NCBI GenBank assembly: GCA_964251665.1
Contig: CAXUKO010000006.1
Location: 186,001-250,000, forward strand
Direction: 5' to 3'
Length of the DNA: 64,000 nt
Source: JBBQLG01 sp964251665
GTDB lineage: Bacteria; Bacteroidota; Bacteroidia; Cytophagales; Spirosomataceae
In this document: positions 53,164 to 61,886 of the stretch, piece by piece
Numbering within the stretch: the first letter of the stretch is position 1
Layout of the letters: every line of letters starts with the position of its first letter
Notes under the pieces: model-generated
Told to the model about the DNA's origin: nothing
Database searches by the model: none
Seen by the model: the letters and a program-made list of their open reading frames with translations, nothing else
Program-made: the position numbers and the translations under genes

Positions 53164-53218
53164 ATTTACAACAGAGCGGGCTGTAAGCCATTGGCTTACA
53201 GCCCGCTCTGTTGTAAAT
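53164..53218. terminator. Perfect 26-bp inverted repeat, bidirectional terminator
   Basis: Arms at 53164-53189 and 53193-53218 are exact complements over 26 bases with a three-base loop (ATT), with A/T-rich outer ends. It lies between convergent genes. Confidence 0.85.
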
Positions 53219-53225
53219 CGGGCAT

Positions 53226-53561
53226 TTACGAATACGTAACTGTGGACTCTCTGGCTGCGGAGGTAAATCCCGTACCCGCTACTCTGGCTACCGAGACAAT
53301 CAGCGTGGCCAGGGCTTCATTCGAGGGTTCATCGACCATAATAACCCAGTCCGTGGCCGTAACTTGGTGCGTTTTGTGGCCAATGGGGTTATGTACGACC
53401 TGGTCGGCCGCTTCGCGCTGCGCCGGGGCAATATTGATCAGTTCGCCCTTTGTAAACGTCGGCACAAAACTGAAATAGCCACTGGCTACAATAACGCCCT
53501 CTCTGCTTTCGGCGGCAGGCTCATAAAATATTACCTTCAGGTTTTCGGGATCTTTACTCAT
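53226..53561 (-). CDS. Small soluble protein of unknown function
   Basis: 111 residues. No signal, TM segment or recognised motif. Visible features are VIFYEPAAESREGVIVASGY (about 10-29), VPTFTKGELINIAPAQREA, and a short segment HQVTATDWVIMVDEPSNEAL. It ends eight bases before the terminator that it shares with the membrane-protein gene. It stands alone. Confidence 0.5.
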   Translation of the reverse strand: MSKDPENLKVIFYEPAAESREGVIVASGYFSFVPTFTKGELINIAPAQREAADQVVHNPIGHKTHQVTATDWVIMVDEPSNEALATLIVSVARVAGTGFTSAARESTVTYS

Positions 53562-53749
53562 TATCGTTTCGCTTCTTGATACTCTTAGCTAACTGGTTCC
53601 ATCGCTAAATGTTAGACTGCCTGTCTGGTACGGGCTATTTAGGCAGGGCTGACGGTGTTTGTGGTCGTTTTAAAAATAATTTATCGAATCGCCAGCGTTT
53701 TGGCGTCGGGTCTCGTCATGGTTTGTAAACAGATGCTTGACGACGACTT

Positions 53750-54796
53750 ATGAAAAACCTGCGACTGCTTGCCCGCCTGTTACTGCTTGGTGTTGGACTC
53801 GGCTGGTTGAGTGCTGGGTGTAACAATGGCACGGATGATGGTACGACCCCACAAGGCAATTGCCGTATTCAGCGGATCTCCAGTACAACCAAAGCCGGCA
53901 TCGGCGGAGACGTCAGTACCGACGAAATTGTCTATGACTACAATCAAGCGGGAAACTTGCTGAAGAAAACGCAGGTCACCGAGTCGAATAGCCTGAGTGT
54001 GACCAACACGACAACGACAACCGAGACGTATACCTACAGTGCGGATAGTTTGCTGACGACGTCGACATATTCACTGGTGCAGCAGGTAAATTTTTACGGC
54101 AAGCCATCTACTTATCAATACACATGGACTAAGTTGTACACCTATACCAATAACCGCCTGACGGGTTATACGCAGCGGAGTACGACAAGTAGTAACAGCA
54201 CAACAAGCGGGCCGCAGCAACAAACAGGCATTACGACAGGTACCTACACCTACGATGCTCAGGGACAGCTTATCAGGGAAACCAATAGTAACGGAACGAC
54301 CTGGACATACCAGAACGGACAGGTTGTCGCCATTACCGGGTCTTTCCCCTATACAGTACAGAACGGCCTAGTTACCAAAGCCCGTTTTCCGGGTACTAAT
54401 AGTGCCGGTGCTCCGTTCGACCTCCTTCAGACGTTTGAGTATGACGGGCAGCGACGTCTGATAAAGTCTCAGGAATTCAAAGGTGACAGCTTGGATAACT
54501 ATTTTACCCAAGAATGGCAGACGGGTAAACCCGCTTCGGTGGCTGTACCGGTTTTTAAGGGCCATCCTATCATTCAGCCGACTTACGGAGAGCTGGGTGT
54601 GCTTACCAAATATCGGTACTACTTTATCAATTTGCAGACTCACACCGCATCGCCATACATGGAGCGTACCTATACGAACCAGCTTAATAAACAGGGCTTT
54701 ATAACTAATACTAAGCTTGAAACTGTGTACTTTACGAACGGACAAACACAACCCAATGTCACAACAATCACCTATACCTATACCGGCTGTAACTAA
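53750..54796 (+). CDS. YD-repeat-like lipoprotein
   Basis: 348 residues. The signal (RLLARLLLLGVGLGWLSAGC) ends in a lipobox Cys near residue 24. The body is a series of short beta-repeats with an aromatic and Thr-rich pattern: EIVYDYNQAGNLLKKTQV, TYTYSADSLLTTSTYSLV and YTYDAQGQLIRETNSNGT, similar to the YD-repeats of RHS-type proteins. It stops ten bases before the ECF sigma factor gene, so it may be its first operon member and a surface lipoprotein. Function unknown. Confidence 0.65.
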   Translation: MKNLRLLARLLLLGVGLGWLSAGCNNGTDDGTTPQGNCRIQRISSTTKAGIGGDVSTDEIVYDYNQAGNLLKKTQVTESNSLSVTNTTTTTETYTYSADSLLTTSTYSLVQQVNFYGKPSTYQYTWTKLYTYTNNRLTGYTQRSTTSSNSTTSGPQQQTGITTGTYTYDAQGQLIRETNSNGTTWTYQNGQVVAITGSFPYTVQNGLVTKARFPGTNSAGAPFDLLQTFEYDGQRRLIKSQEFKGDSLDNYFTQEWQTGKPASVAVPVFKGHPIIQPTYGELGVLTKYRYYFINLQTHTASPYMERTYTNQLNKQGFITNTKLETVYFTNGQTQPNVTTITYTYTGCN

Positions 54797-54805
54797 CCGA
54801 ACCGC

Positions 54806-55375
54806 TTGACCGAACGCCCGATTGAGGAACTGATTGATGGCTGCTGTCGGGGAAACGAGGCTGCCCTGCGCGCGTTTTATGAACGCTACTACAGCTATGC
54901 CCTGTCGGTTTGCCTGGCCTATGCCAGTAACCACGACGATGCCGCCGAACTACTCAACGATGGGTTCATGAAGGTGTTTCAGGGACTGAATAAGCTCAAA
55001 TCAGTTGAGGCACTATTGCCCTGGCTCCGGCGCATCATGGTGAACACCGCCCTGGATCACTACCGTAAAAATCGCCACCGGCTAACCGATATACCCACCG
55101 AAGCGGTCACCTATCAGTTGATCGAACCTAATCTGGGCGACGAATCCGTGTATGCGGCCTTGTCGGCGGAGGCAATCATTGAGGTACTGCACCAACTGCC
55201 AACCCCTTACCGGCTGGTGTTCAGCCTGTACGTACTGGAAGGCTATTCACACCGCGAAATTGCCGGACAGCTAACCATTACCGAAAGCACATCGAGAGCG
55301 CACCTGACCGAAGCTAACCGATTACTCCGAAGCCGACTAACCAACCAAACAGCCAAACGCTATGACCGAGCCTGA
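54806..55375 (+). CDS. ECF-type RNA polymerase sigma factor
   Basis: 189 residues starting TTG at 54806. Region 2 includes FYERYYSYALSVCLAYASNH and AAELLNDGFMKVFQGL; region 4 has LPTPYRLVFSLYVLEGYSHR, then a helix-turn-helix IAGQLTITESTSRAHLTEAN. It lacks regions 1 and 3 as ECF factors do. It probably drives the downstream uptake genes. The stop overlaps the start of the next gene by 14 bases, so translation of the pair is coupled. Confidence 0.9.
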   Translation: MTERPIEELIDGCCRGNEAALRAFYERYYSYALSVCLAYASNHDDAAELLNDGFMKVFQGLNKLKSVEALLPWLRRIMVNTALDHYRKNRHRLTDIPTEAVTYQLIEPNLGDESVYAALSAEAIIEVLHQLPTPYRLVFSLYVLEGYSHREIAGQLTITESTSRAHLTEANRLLRSRLTNQTAKRYDRA

Positions 55376-56597
55376 TAACGACAGCCCGTTGCACGAATCG
55401 GTACGGCAGAAACTGGCTGAGTACCGTCCGCCTTTCGACCCGGCGAACTGGCAGCGCATGCAGCAAAAACTGGCGCACAAACCCTGGCACTGGCAGACGA
55501 TGGCCGCTAAAGGGCTGACCGGCCTGCTGATGGTATCGGCTGTGAACTGGTACCTGATCAGCAGGTCAATAGAGCCGCCTGCTGTCAGGCAGTCAGTCGT
55601 TGTTGTGCCGATGCCCGGTGCCGCGAAATCGGTAGACAGGGCTACGGCAAATACGGCTATGGCAGGGCCGCCTGAACAAGCCGTCAGGCTACCCCAGCTA
55701 CAGGAACGACCTGTGCCCGAAAAGCCAGCCGTGGGGGAAACGGTCGTAGAGACGGAGCCATTTACCGCCAGCCCGACTGAGTACGCGCTGCACCTGTTGC
55801 CGCTGGAATCGCTTCCTCCGCATCCGCTGCCCCTGGTCAGTGCGCCGACACTGCCGCGCATTATTGTGTACAGCCCGGCCGAAGCCGACATTATCCGGCA
55901 GGTAATGACCAATTCCATTGGCAGCGATTCAACCACGTACCGGGCTTTGTCGCGCAACATGGACCGCTGGCCCAACGTCGTTGTGGTCTGTGACTTTACC
56001 TCGAGTATGTATCCCTACAGCACCCAGTTGATGACCTGGTTTCGGAAAAATCAGGCCAATACGCAGGTGCAGGGCATTGAGTTTTTTACGGACTGCGACA
56101 GTCTCGGCCGCGAAACAGAACCCGGCCGGCCGGGGCAGTTATTCACAACCCGCAGCCGGGCCGTTGCCGATGTGTTGCCCCTCATGCTTGCCTCGGCGCG
56201 CAATACGCTCGGCAACCAGCAATTTGCCGAAAACAATATCGAACCCCTGGTTGATGCACAGCGTCGGTTTCCGGAGGCTGATCACCTGATTCTGGTGGCT
56301 GATAACAGCAGCCGGGTGAAAGACCTCGACCGCCTGTCTGAGCTGCACAAACCCGTTCACATCATTTTATGCGGCCCGACTATGGATACGGCTCAGGCGT
56401 TTCAGGACGATTATCTCGCCATTGCCCGGCAGACGGGAGGCAGCCTGCACACGCTGGAAGACGACCTGACCGATGTCGGGCATTTGCCGCCAAACACCTG
56501 GATTCGGGTCGATAAACGCTACTACCGGCTGAACCGGCACGGGCGTTTTGTGGTGACCAACGCCCGGCAGCGACCCCGCCGTTTGCCGACGCAGTGA
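55362..56597 (+). CDS. Single-span membrane protein with VWA-like domain, candidate anti-sigma factor
   Basis: 411 residues. The cytoplasmic N-terminus (about 1-47: LHESVRQKLAEYRPPFDPAN and QRMQQKL) has the shape of Bacteroidota anti-sigma tails. One TM helix follows (about 50-67). A Pro/Thr-rich linker (about 70-180) leads to a C-terminal domain (about 200-390) with NVVVVCDFTSSMYPYSTQLM, LILVADNSSRVKDLDRL and VHIILCGPT: this has the strand order of a von Willebrand A fold, with DFTSS in place of the DxSxS metal site. It could sense a periplasmic signal or partner. Sensor role is inferred from the overlap with the sigma gene. Confidence 0.6.
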   Translation: MTEPDNDSPLHESVRQKLAEYRPPFDPANWQRMQQKLAHKPWHWQTMAAKGLTGLLMVSAVNWYLISRSIEPPAVRQSVVVVPMPGAAKSVDRATANTAMAGPPEQAVRLPQLQERPVPEKPAVGETVVETEPFTASPTEYALHLLPLESLPPHPLPLVSAPTLPRIIVYSPAEADIIRQVMTNSIGSDSTTYRALSRNMDRWPNVVVVCDFTSSMYPYSTQLMTWFRKNQANTQVQGIEFFTDCDSLGRETEPGRPGQLFTTRSRAVADVLPLMLASARNTLGNQQFAENNIEPLVDAQRRFPEADHLILVADNSSRVKDLDRLSELHKPVHIILCGPTMDTAQAFQDDYLAIARQTGGSLHTLEDDLTDVGHLPPNTWIRVDKRYYRLNRHGRFVVTNARQRPRRLPTQ

Positions 56598-56668
56598 GGT
56601 GAATTCGGTCTATTGTAGAGAAGTTATTGCCTTGTTACCAACGCTATGAATCCTAAATCCCACGCTGT

Positions 56669-59098
56669 ATGAAGCTATTTTATGGCTGGCTGCTCCCGGC
56701 TGTGCTGACTGTTTTTAGTTGCCTGAACACTCATACGGGGTATGCTCAGAACTTTTATATTCTCTCCGGCACCGTGCGCGACTCGGCGGCCAACAAGCCC
56801 CTGCCACGCGCTACGGTGCTGATCGACTACGAGAAAGTGGGCAAGGGCACCTACACTGACGAGAAAGGTCAGTTTACCATCAGCCTGCCCGCCGGAAAGC
56901 ATATTGTTGTCATTCGAAGCGTGGGGTACCTGCCCTACCGAACCAGCCTGTATCTGCACGAAAACACCGCTCTGAATGTCCGTATACCGTCCGTGTCGAG
57001 TCAGCTGGAGGAGGTTGTCGTGACCAGCAAAGGCTACGACCGCACCGTGCGCGAGCCGCTGCTGGGCGTCAGTCAGATCAGCATGAAAACCCTCGAACGG
57101 GTGCCCGCTGCCCTGGGCGAAGTGGATATTCTGCGCGGGCTGCAACTGCTGCCGGGCGTGACCAGCGTGGGTGAAGCAGCCAATGGGGTTAACATCCGGG
57201 GCGGCACCACCGATCAGAACCTGATTCTGATGGACGATACCCCCATTTTTAACCCCACGCACATGTTCGGGCTGTTTTCGGTCTTCCCGCCCGATGCCGT
57301 CAGCGGCCTGGACCTTTACAAAGGCAACGTGCCCGCCCGCTACGGGGGGCGGGCGGCTTCGGTACTGGATATTTCGCTCAAAAACCCCAGTCTGGATCAG
57401 TTTAAACTCACCGGCGGGGTGAGTCTGGTATCCAACAAACTAACGGCGGATATTCCCATCGTGAAGGGCAAACTGGGCCTGCTGGTGTCGGGGCGGGGGG
57501 CGTTTAACTCGTTTCTGCTGCACTTAGCTTCCGATCAGCTCAGCGACATCAAAGCCGATTTCGGCGATGTGGTGGCCAAAGTATTCTGGCGGGCGGGGGA
57601 GCGGAACACCGTCACGGCGATGGGCTATTTCAGCAAAGACTTTTTCCAGACCAACCTGCTGGGCAGTTTAGCCAGCATCAACGCCACCGGCACGCAGTAC
57701 CGGCATCAGACCGCGAACGGTATGTTGCGCTGGTTTCACACCATCACGCCTAAACTCAACCTGCAAACAACGGCCATCGTGGCCAACTACGTGCCGGATA
57801 TTCTGAGTATCGAAACCGTCACAGCCAACAAGGTCACCCTGCGGCAGGAGTTGCTGCAACGGCAAATCAAGACCAACCTGAACTACCAGACGGCACAATC
57901 CAAGACGGAGATTGGGCTCAATGCCACGCACTACCGACTCAACCCGGGCGAGTTGCTGCCCGGCAGCAGCCTGAGTGTCAATTACCAGAAAACGCCTACC
58001 GAAAACGCCCTCGAAACGGCCCTCTACGCCGATCACGAGGTAAACGTGTCGGATAAGCTGGCCATTTCGGCGGGGTTGCGCTACTCGTACTTCATGAATC
58101 TGGGGCCGTCGGTGGTGCGGCAGTACCGTGACGACGGCTCGGCCCAGGGCGGAGTCATCGACCAGACAACGGTCGTGGATTCGATTCAGTACAGGTCGGG
58201 GCAGGTAACGGCGCACTATGGTGGTTTTGAGCCCCGCATCGGCATCCGCTACTCGGTTGGGGCCAATGCATCCGTCAAGGTGGGCTACAACCTGATGCGG
58301 CAGTATTTGCAGGTGATTACCAACACCACGACGCCCCTGCCCACGGCCCGCTGGAAAACCGCCGATGCGCATATTCAGCCGCAAATCAGTCAACTGGTGT
58401 CGGCGGGCTGGTTCCAGAACCTGAAGAATAACATCTACGAGGTAACGGCGGAGGTGTACTGGCGCACCACGCAGCACATTCTGGACTACAAGCCGGGGGC
58501 CAATTTCCTCTTGCAGCCCTATCCCGAAACGCAGTTGTTGCAGGGCCGCAGCAAGGCCTACGGACTGGAGTTGATGGTGAGCAAGAAGAAGGGCGAGCTG
58601 ACGGGCTGGGTGAACTACACCTATTCGCGGACGTTTAACCAGGTGATTGCCGGGGCCGACTTCACCCAGCAGATCAACGGGGGCGACTGGTACCGGGCCA
58701 ACTACGACCGGCCGCACAGTTTCAACGCCAGCCTGAACATCAATCAGGGGCGGCACCACAGCTTTTCGTTCAACTTTGTCTACAGCACGGGTCGGCCCTA
58801 CACCGCGCCGGAGGGCTTTATCCGGTATCAGGACCGGGTGTATCCCTATTACAACGAGCGGAATCAGTACCGGTTGCCCGCCTATCACCGACTCGATTTT
58901 GCCTGGAACATCTATAACCCGAGCCTGAAAGACCGGCGCTGGCAGGGGCACTGGACGTTTACGGTCTATAACCTCTACGGCCGTAAGAACGCCTATTCGA
59001 TCTTTTTCCGCACGGAAGGGCAGGCTACCAACCCTTACCGGCTGGCCATTTTTGCCGCCCCCATCCCCAGCCTTTCCTACAATTTCGAGTTCAAGTAA
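56669..59098 (+). CDS. TonB-dependent outer-membrane receptor
   Basis: 809 residues. Signal peptide to about 27 (ending NTHTGYAQ), CarboxypepD_reg-like domain (about 31-115: SGTVRDSAANKPLPRATVLI, DEKGQFTISLP), then plug domain (about 125-225: VVVTSKGYDRTVREPLLGV, NIRGGTTDQNLILMDDTPIF) and a barrel of about 22 strands to the C-terminal aromatic. It imports a bulky nutrient (siderophore, sugar or vitamin) with energy from TonB. The four DUF4249 genes right after it are likely surface partners, as SusD is for SusC. Confidence 0.9.
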   Translation: MKLFYGWLLPAVLTVFSCLNTHTGYAQNFYILSGTVRDSAANKPLPRATVLIDYEKVGKGTYTDEKGQFTISLPAGKHIVVIRSVGYLPYRTSLYLHENTALNVRIPSVSSQLEEVVVTSKGYDRTVREPLLGVSQISMKTLERVPAALGEVDILRGLQLLPGVTSVGEAANGVNIRGGTTDQNLILMDDTPIFNPTHMFGLFSVFPPDAVSGLDLYKGNVPARYGGRAASVLDISLKNPSLDQFKLTGGVSLVSNKLTADIPIVKGKLGLLVSGRGAFNSFLLHLASDQLSDIKADFGDVVAKVFWRAGERNTVTAMGYFSKDFFQTNLLGSLASINATGTQYRHQTANGMLRWFHTITPKLNLQTTAIVANYVPDILSIETVTANKVTLRQELLQRQIKTNLNYQTAQSKTEIGLNATHYRLNPGELLPGSSLSVNYQKTPTENALETALYADHEVNVSDKLAISAGLRYSYFMNLGPSVVRQYRDDGSAQGGVIDQTTVVDSIQYRSGQVTAHYGGFEPRIGIRYSVGANASVKVGYNLMRQYLQVITNTTTPLPTARWKTADAHIQPQISQLVSAGWFQNLKNNIYEVTAEVYWRTTQHILDYKPGANFLLQPYPETQLLQGRSKAYGLELMVSKKKGELTGWVNYTYSRTFNQVIAGADFTQQINGGDWYRANYDRPHSFNASLNINQGRHHSFSFNFVYSTGRPYTAPEGFIRYQDRVYPYYNERNQYRLPAYHRLDFAWNIYNPSLKDRRWQGHWTFTVYNLYGRKNAYSIFFRTEGQATNPYRLAIFAAPIPSLSYNFEFK

Positions 59099-59131
59099 CG
59101 TGTGCCTATACCGTTAATCACTCAACGAAAC

Positions 59132-60373
59132 ATGACCAACCGGCTACGATTCCTATCATTCCCACTACTGTTATCAGGAATAACCGCCTGCGTCGATCCC
59201 TACGAGTCAAACCTTCATTTGGCGCTCAACGTGCTGGTGGTAGATGGCACCGTGACCAACCTGGCCGAACCACAGCTTATTCGCCTGAACCGCTCGTTGG
59301 TCATCTCCGGTCTGCCGGGTGTGCTGCCCGTGACGAAAGCCAGGGTCGAGGTGGTGGTGGATTCAGGGGAGGTCGTTTCAGCTCACGAAACCGAGGACGG
59401 CACCTACCAGTTGCCAAGTGATTTCAAAGGACAGATTGGCCATGCCTATCAGCTGCGCTTAACCTTAAGCGATGGCACGCAGTATGCCTCCACTCAGCAG
59501 GTAATGCCTGCGGTGCCACCGATTACAGCAGTACGGCCGCAGTTTAATCCCAACAGCCTGCTCGCTTCCCAATTTGGCGGCTATACAGCGGCACACGACT
59601 TCTATCTGAATACGCAGGACCCGGGCGGACAAACTAACTACTACCGCTGGGACTGGCGACAGTGGGAAAAACAGGACTGGTGCCGAACCTGTATTGAGGG
59701 TGTTTATTCAATCAATAACGTCATCGCTAATCGTTATCCGAACGGGCTCCTTTACTTTACCCCCGGCGATTCATTGCTGGAAGATTGTTACTACCCGCCC
59801 CCGTTGCCTGTTCATCCCGGGTGGTTCTACGACTACCTCTGCCGAACGCAGTGCTGGGCCATATTTAACAGTCATTCTATTAATGTCTTTTCGGACGCTT
59901 ATAGCAACGGGGGGGCGATTACCGACCGTAAAGTCGCCCAAATTCCTTTCTACCAGCACAATCCCTGTCTGGTCGAGATTCGGCAGGCGGCATTAACTCC
60001 GTCGGCCTACCGCTTTTTCAAACTGCTTCAGGATCAGACCCAAAACAATGGGGGCGTGGCCGATACGCCCCCCAGCGCTTCGGTGGGTAACGTGCGCAAC
60101 ATCGCCAACAACCGCGAACCCGTCGTGGGCGTGTTTACAGCTTCGGCGGTAGCCACGCTCCGTTACTGGCTGGATCGTAAGGATACCGAGGGCGTACCGC
60201 CGGGTTTGTTTGCGGCCCTTAACGGCCGGGAACCCCAACCCGAACCCTCACGCCCAGGAGTGCCTATCGTTGAAATTATGACCAACATTCCGGCCCTGCG
60301 TCAGCCTTATACGGCCATCTGTGTCCCGAGTACCGGGCAAACGCCCCTGAAGCCATTGGGGTGGCGGGATTAA
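59132..60373 (+). CDS. DUF4249 lipoprotein 1
   Basis: About 413 residues from the ATG at 59132; a GTG at 59102 would add ten. The lipoprotein signal ends GITAC, followed by VDPYES. The family pattern is clear: LNVLVVDGTVTNLAEPQLIR, then a beta-rich domain with TYQLPSDFKGQIGHAYQLRL, YYRWDW, WCRTC, CYYPPP and LCRTQCW. DUF4249 lipoproteins in Bacteroidota usually accompany a TonB-dependent receptor, as here 34 bases after it, and are probably at the cell surface. The cysteines in WCRTC and CRTQC may form disulfides. The end TPLKPLGWRD is shared with the other copies. Confidence 0.85.
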   Translation: MTNRLRFLSFPLLLSGITACVDPYESNLHLALNVLVVDGTVTNLAEPQLIRLNRSLVISGLPGVLPVTKARVEVVVDSGEVVSAHETEDGTYQLPSDFKGQIGHAYQLRLTLSDGTQYASTQQVMPAVPPITAVRPQFNPNSLLASQFGGYTAAHDFYLNTQDPGGQTNYYRWDWRQWEKQDWCRTCIEGVYSINNVIANRYPNGLLYFTPGDSLLEDCYYPPPLPVHPGWFYDYLCRTQCWAIFNSHSINVFSDAYSNGGAITDRKVAQIPFYQHNPCLVEIRQAALTPSAYRFFKLLQDQTQNNGGVADTPPSASVGNVRNIANNREPVVGVFTASAVATLRYWLDRKDTEGVPPGLFAALNGREPQPEPSRPGVPIVEIMTNIPALRQPYTAICVPSTGQTPLKPLGWRD

Positions 60374-60385
60374 GGGTAAGCTCTT

Positions 60386-60415
60386 GTGATGTCGGGTTCT
60401 TAAACCCGACATCAC
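60386..60415. repeat. Palindromic repeat copy 2 (GTGATGTCGG family)
   Basis: GTGATGTCGGGTT and AACCCGACATCAC are perfect 13-base arms over a CTTA loop. It shares GTGATGTCGG and CCGACATCAC with the copy at 24166-24195. It may weaken transcription between DUF4249 genes 1 and 2. Confidence 0.75.
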
Positions 60416-60431
60416 GTTAACCCAACTGAAA

Positions 60432-61703
60432 ATGAAAATACGAACGCATTTTCGGGTGCTCTTACTGGCGGTACTATCGCTGGCGAGTTGCGTTGACCCC
60501 TACGAGCCCGACTTCCGGGCGACGGTCGACGTGCTGGTGGTAGATGGCACCCTAACCAACTTACCCGAGCCGCAGGTGATTCGGCTGAACCGTTCCAGAG
60601 CTGATCTGGGTACGGGCCGTTATGGGGTTTATGCGATTACCAAAGCGCAGGTGAGTGTCAGGGTTGATTCGGCGGAGGTGGTACCGGCCCATGAAACCGT
60701 GGATGGCACTTACCAGCTACCGAGTGATTTTCGGGGACAGATCGGCCATAGCTACCAACTGAGGGTTAGTCTCAGCGACGGAACGACGTACGTTTCCAAT
60801 CCGCAACAACTGCTGCCGGTGCCGCCGATCACTCAGGTTTACGCCCGGTTCAATGCCGCCAGTTTGCCCGTTGCTCAGCTGCAGGGATACACGTCGGGCC
60901 ATGACGTGTATATCGACACGCAGGACCCCGCCGACCGGCATAATTACTACCGCTGGGACTGGACCCTGTACGAGCCGCAGGAGTGGTGCCGGACCTGCTA
61001 TAAGGGATATTATACCGTGTTCGAGCCACTCGATACCGTTGCCGGGTTTTATAAGTCGGGGAAAAATCTGTTTGAAGATTGCTTTTATCCGCCCCGCAAG
61101 CCTACCGAACTTGACATAGACTTTAAGTTCGATTATCCCTGCCGAACCCGGTGCTGGGAAATTATCCACGGCTATACCATTAACGTTTTCGACGATCAGT
61201 TCACGAACGGCGGGGTAATCGCGGGTCGGAAAGTAGCCGAAATTCCCTTTCATCAGCACAGTCCGTGTCTGGTCGAGGTCCGGCAAAGTTCGCTAACGGC
61301 CGATGCCTACCGGTATCTTAAACTGGTGCAGGATCAAACCCAGAATACGGGTGGCCTGGCGGATACACCGCCAACGGCGCTGATTGGGAACATCCATAAT
61401 GTGGCTAACGCAACCGAACGGGTAGTGGGCTATTTCACGGTATCGGCGGTGTCGTTGAAGCCTCAGTATATCGACCGAAAGGATACGCAGGGCATTCCCT
61501 ACGGCGCAACCGGGCCGCCTAATCCATCGCCGTTGCCGGGTGAAGACCTGTTTTACGCCCTGAACCGTCGCCGACCGCGGCCCGAACCACAACCGCCCTT
61601 TGAGATTCGGTTGTTTATTGACGCTACCCGCCGGCCACCCACCGCTGTGTGCGGGCCAATTGACCAGCGCACCCCCTTGAAACCCGCTGGCTGGCCCGAC
61701 TGA
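60432..61703 (+). CDS. DUF4249 lipoprotein 2
   Basis: 423 residues. The signal FRVLLLAVLSLASC ends at the lipobox Cys, followed by VDPYEPDFRATVDVLVVDGT. It keeps QLPSDFRGQIGHSYQLRV, YYRWDWTLYEPQEWCRTC, EDCFYPP and CRTRCW, and has a longer Pro-rich region near the end. The end RTPLKPAGWPD matches copies 1 and 3. Amino-acid identity to its neighbours is high in the middle part, lower near the N-terminal half, as expected of tandem duplicates. Confidence 0.85.
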   Translation: MKIRTHFRVLLLAVLSLASCVDPYEPDFRATVDVLVVDGTLTNLPEPQVIRLNRSRADLGTGRYGVYAITKAQVSVRVDSAEVVPAHETVDGTYQLPSDFRGQIGHSYQLRVSLSDGTTYVSNPQQLLPVPPITQVYARFNAASLPVAQLQGYTSGHDVYIDTQDPADRHNYYRWDWTLYEPQEWCRTCYKGYYTVFEPLDTVAGFYKSGKNLFEDCFYPPRKPTELDIDFKFDYPCRTRCWEIIHGYTINVFDDQFTNGGVIAGRKVAEIPFHQHSPCLVEVRQSSLTADAYRYLKLVQDQTQNTGGLADTPPTALIGNIHNVANATERVVGYFTVSAVSLKPQYIDRKDTQGIPYGATGPPNPSPLPGEDLFYALNRRRPRPEPQPPFEIRLFIDATRRPPTAVCGPIDQRTPLKPAGWPD

Positions 61704-61780
61704 ACATTAGCCCGGATTGAGTTCCAGACAGAAGTGAATGTGCCGTGTACATGTCTGAAACGGCTTGATACACCGGGTTA

Positions 61781-61788
61781 TAAATTCG
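61781..61788 (+). promoter_or_regulatory. Weak -7 box before DUF4249 gene 3
   Basis: TAAATTCG differs from TAnnTTTG at one base, about 98 bases before the gene. The 183-base gap here is the longest in the array, so a separate promoter is plausible. Confidence 0.3.
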
Positions 61789-61886
61789 GTAGATTAGTTC
61801 AGGACTATTCAGTAGTAACATTACTGTACCTCCCTGAACCACCTTGACAGATCAGGTTATTTCATTCACTACCTACCATCCCACCT

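Noticed and set aside
57668..58951. A 427-residue open frame on the minus strand inside the TonB receptor gene
   Set aside because: It is a GC-driven shadow frame rich in V, R, G and H, with no domain; the plus-strand receptor has clear plug and barrel motifs.
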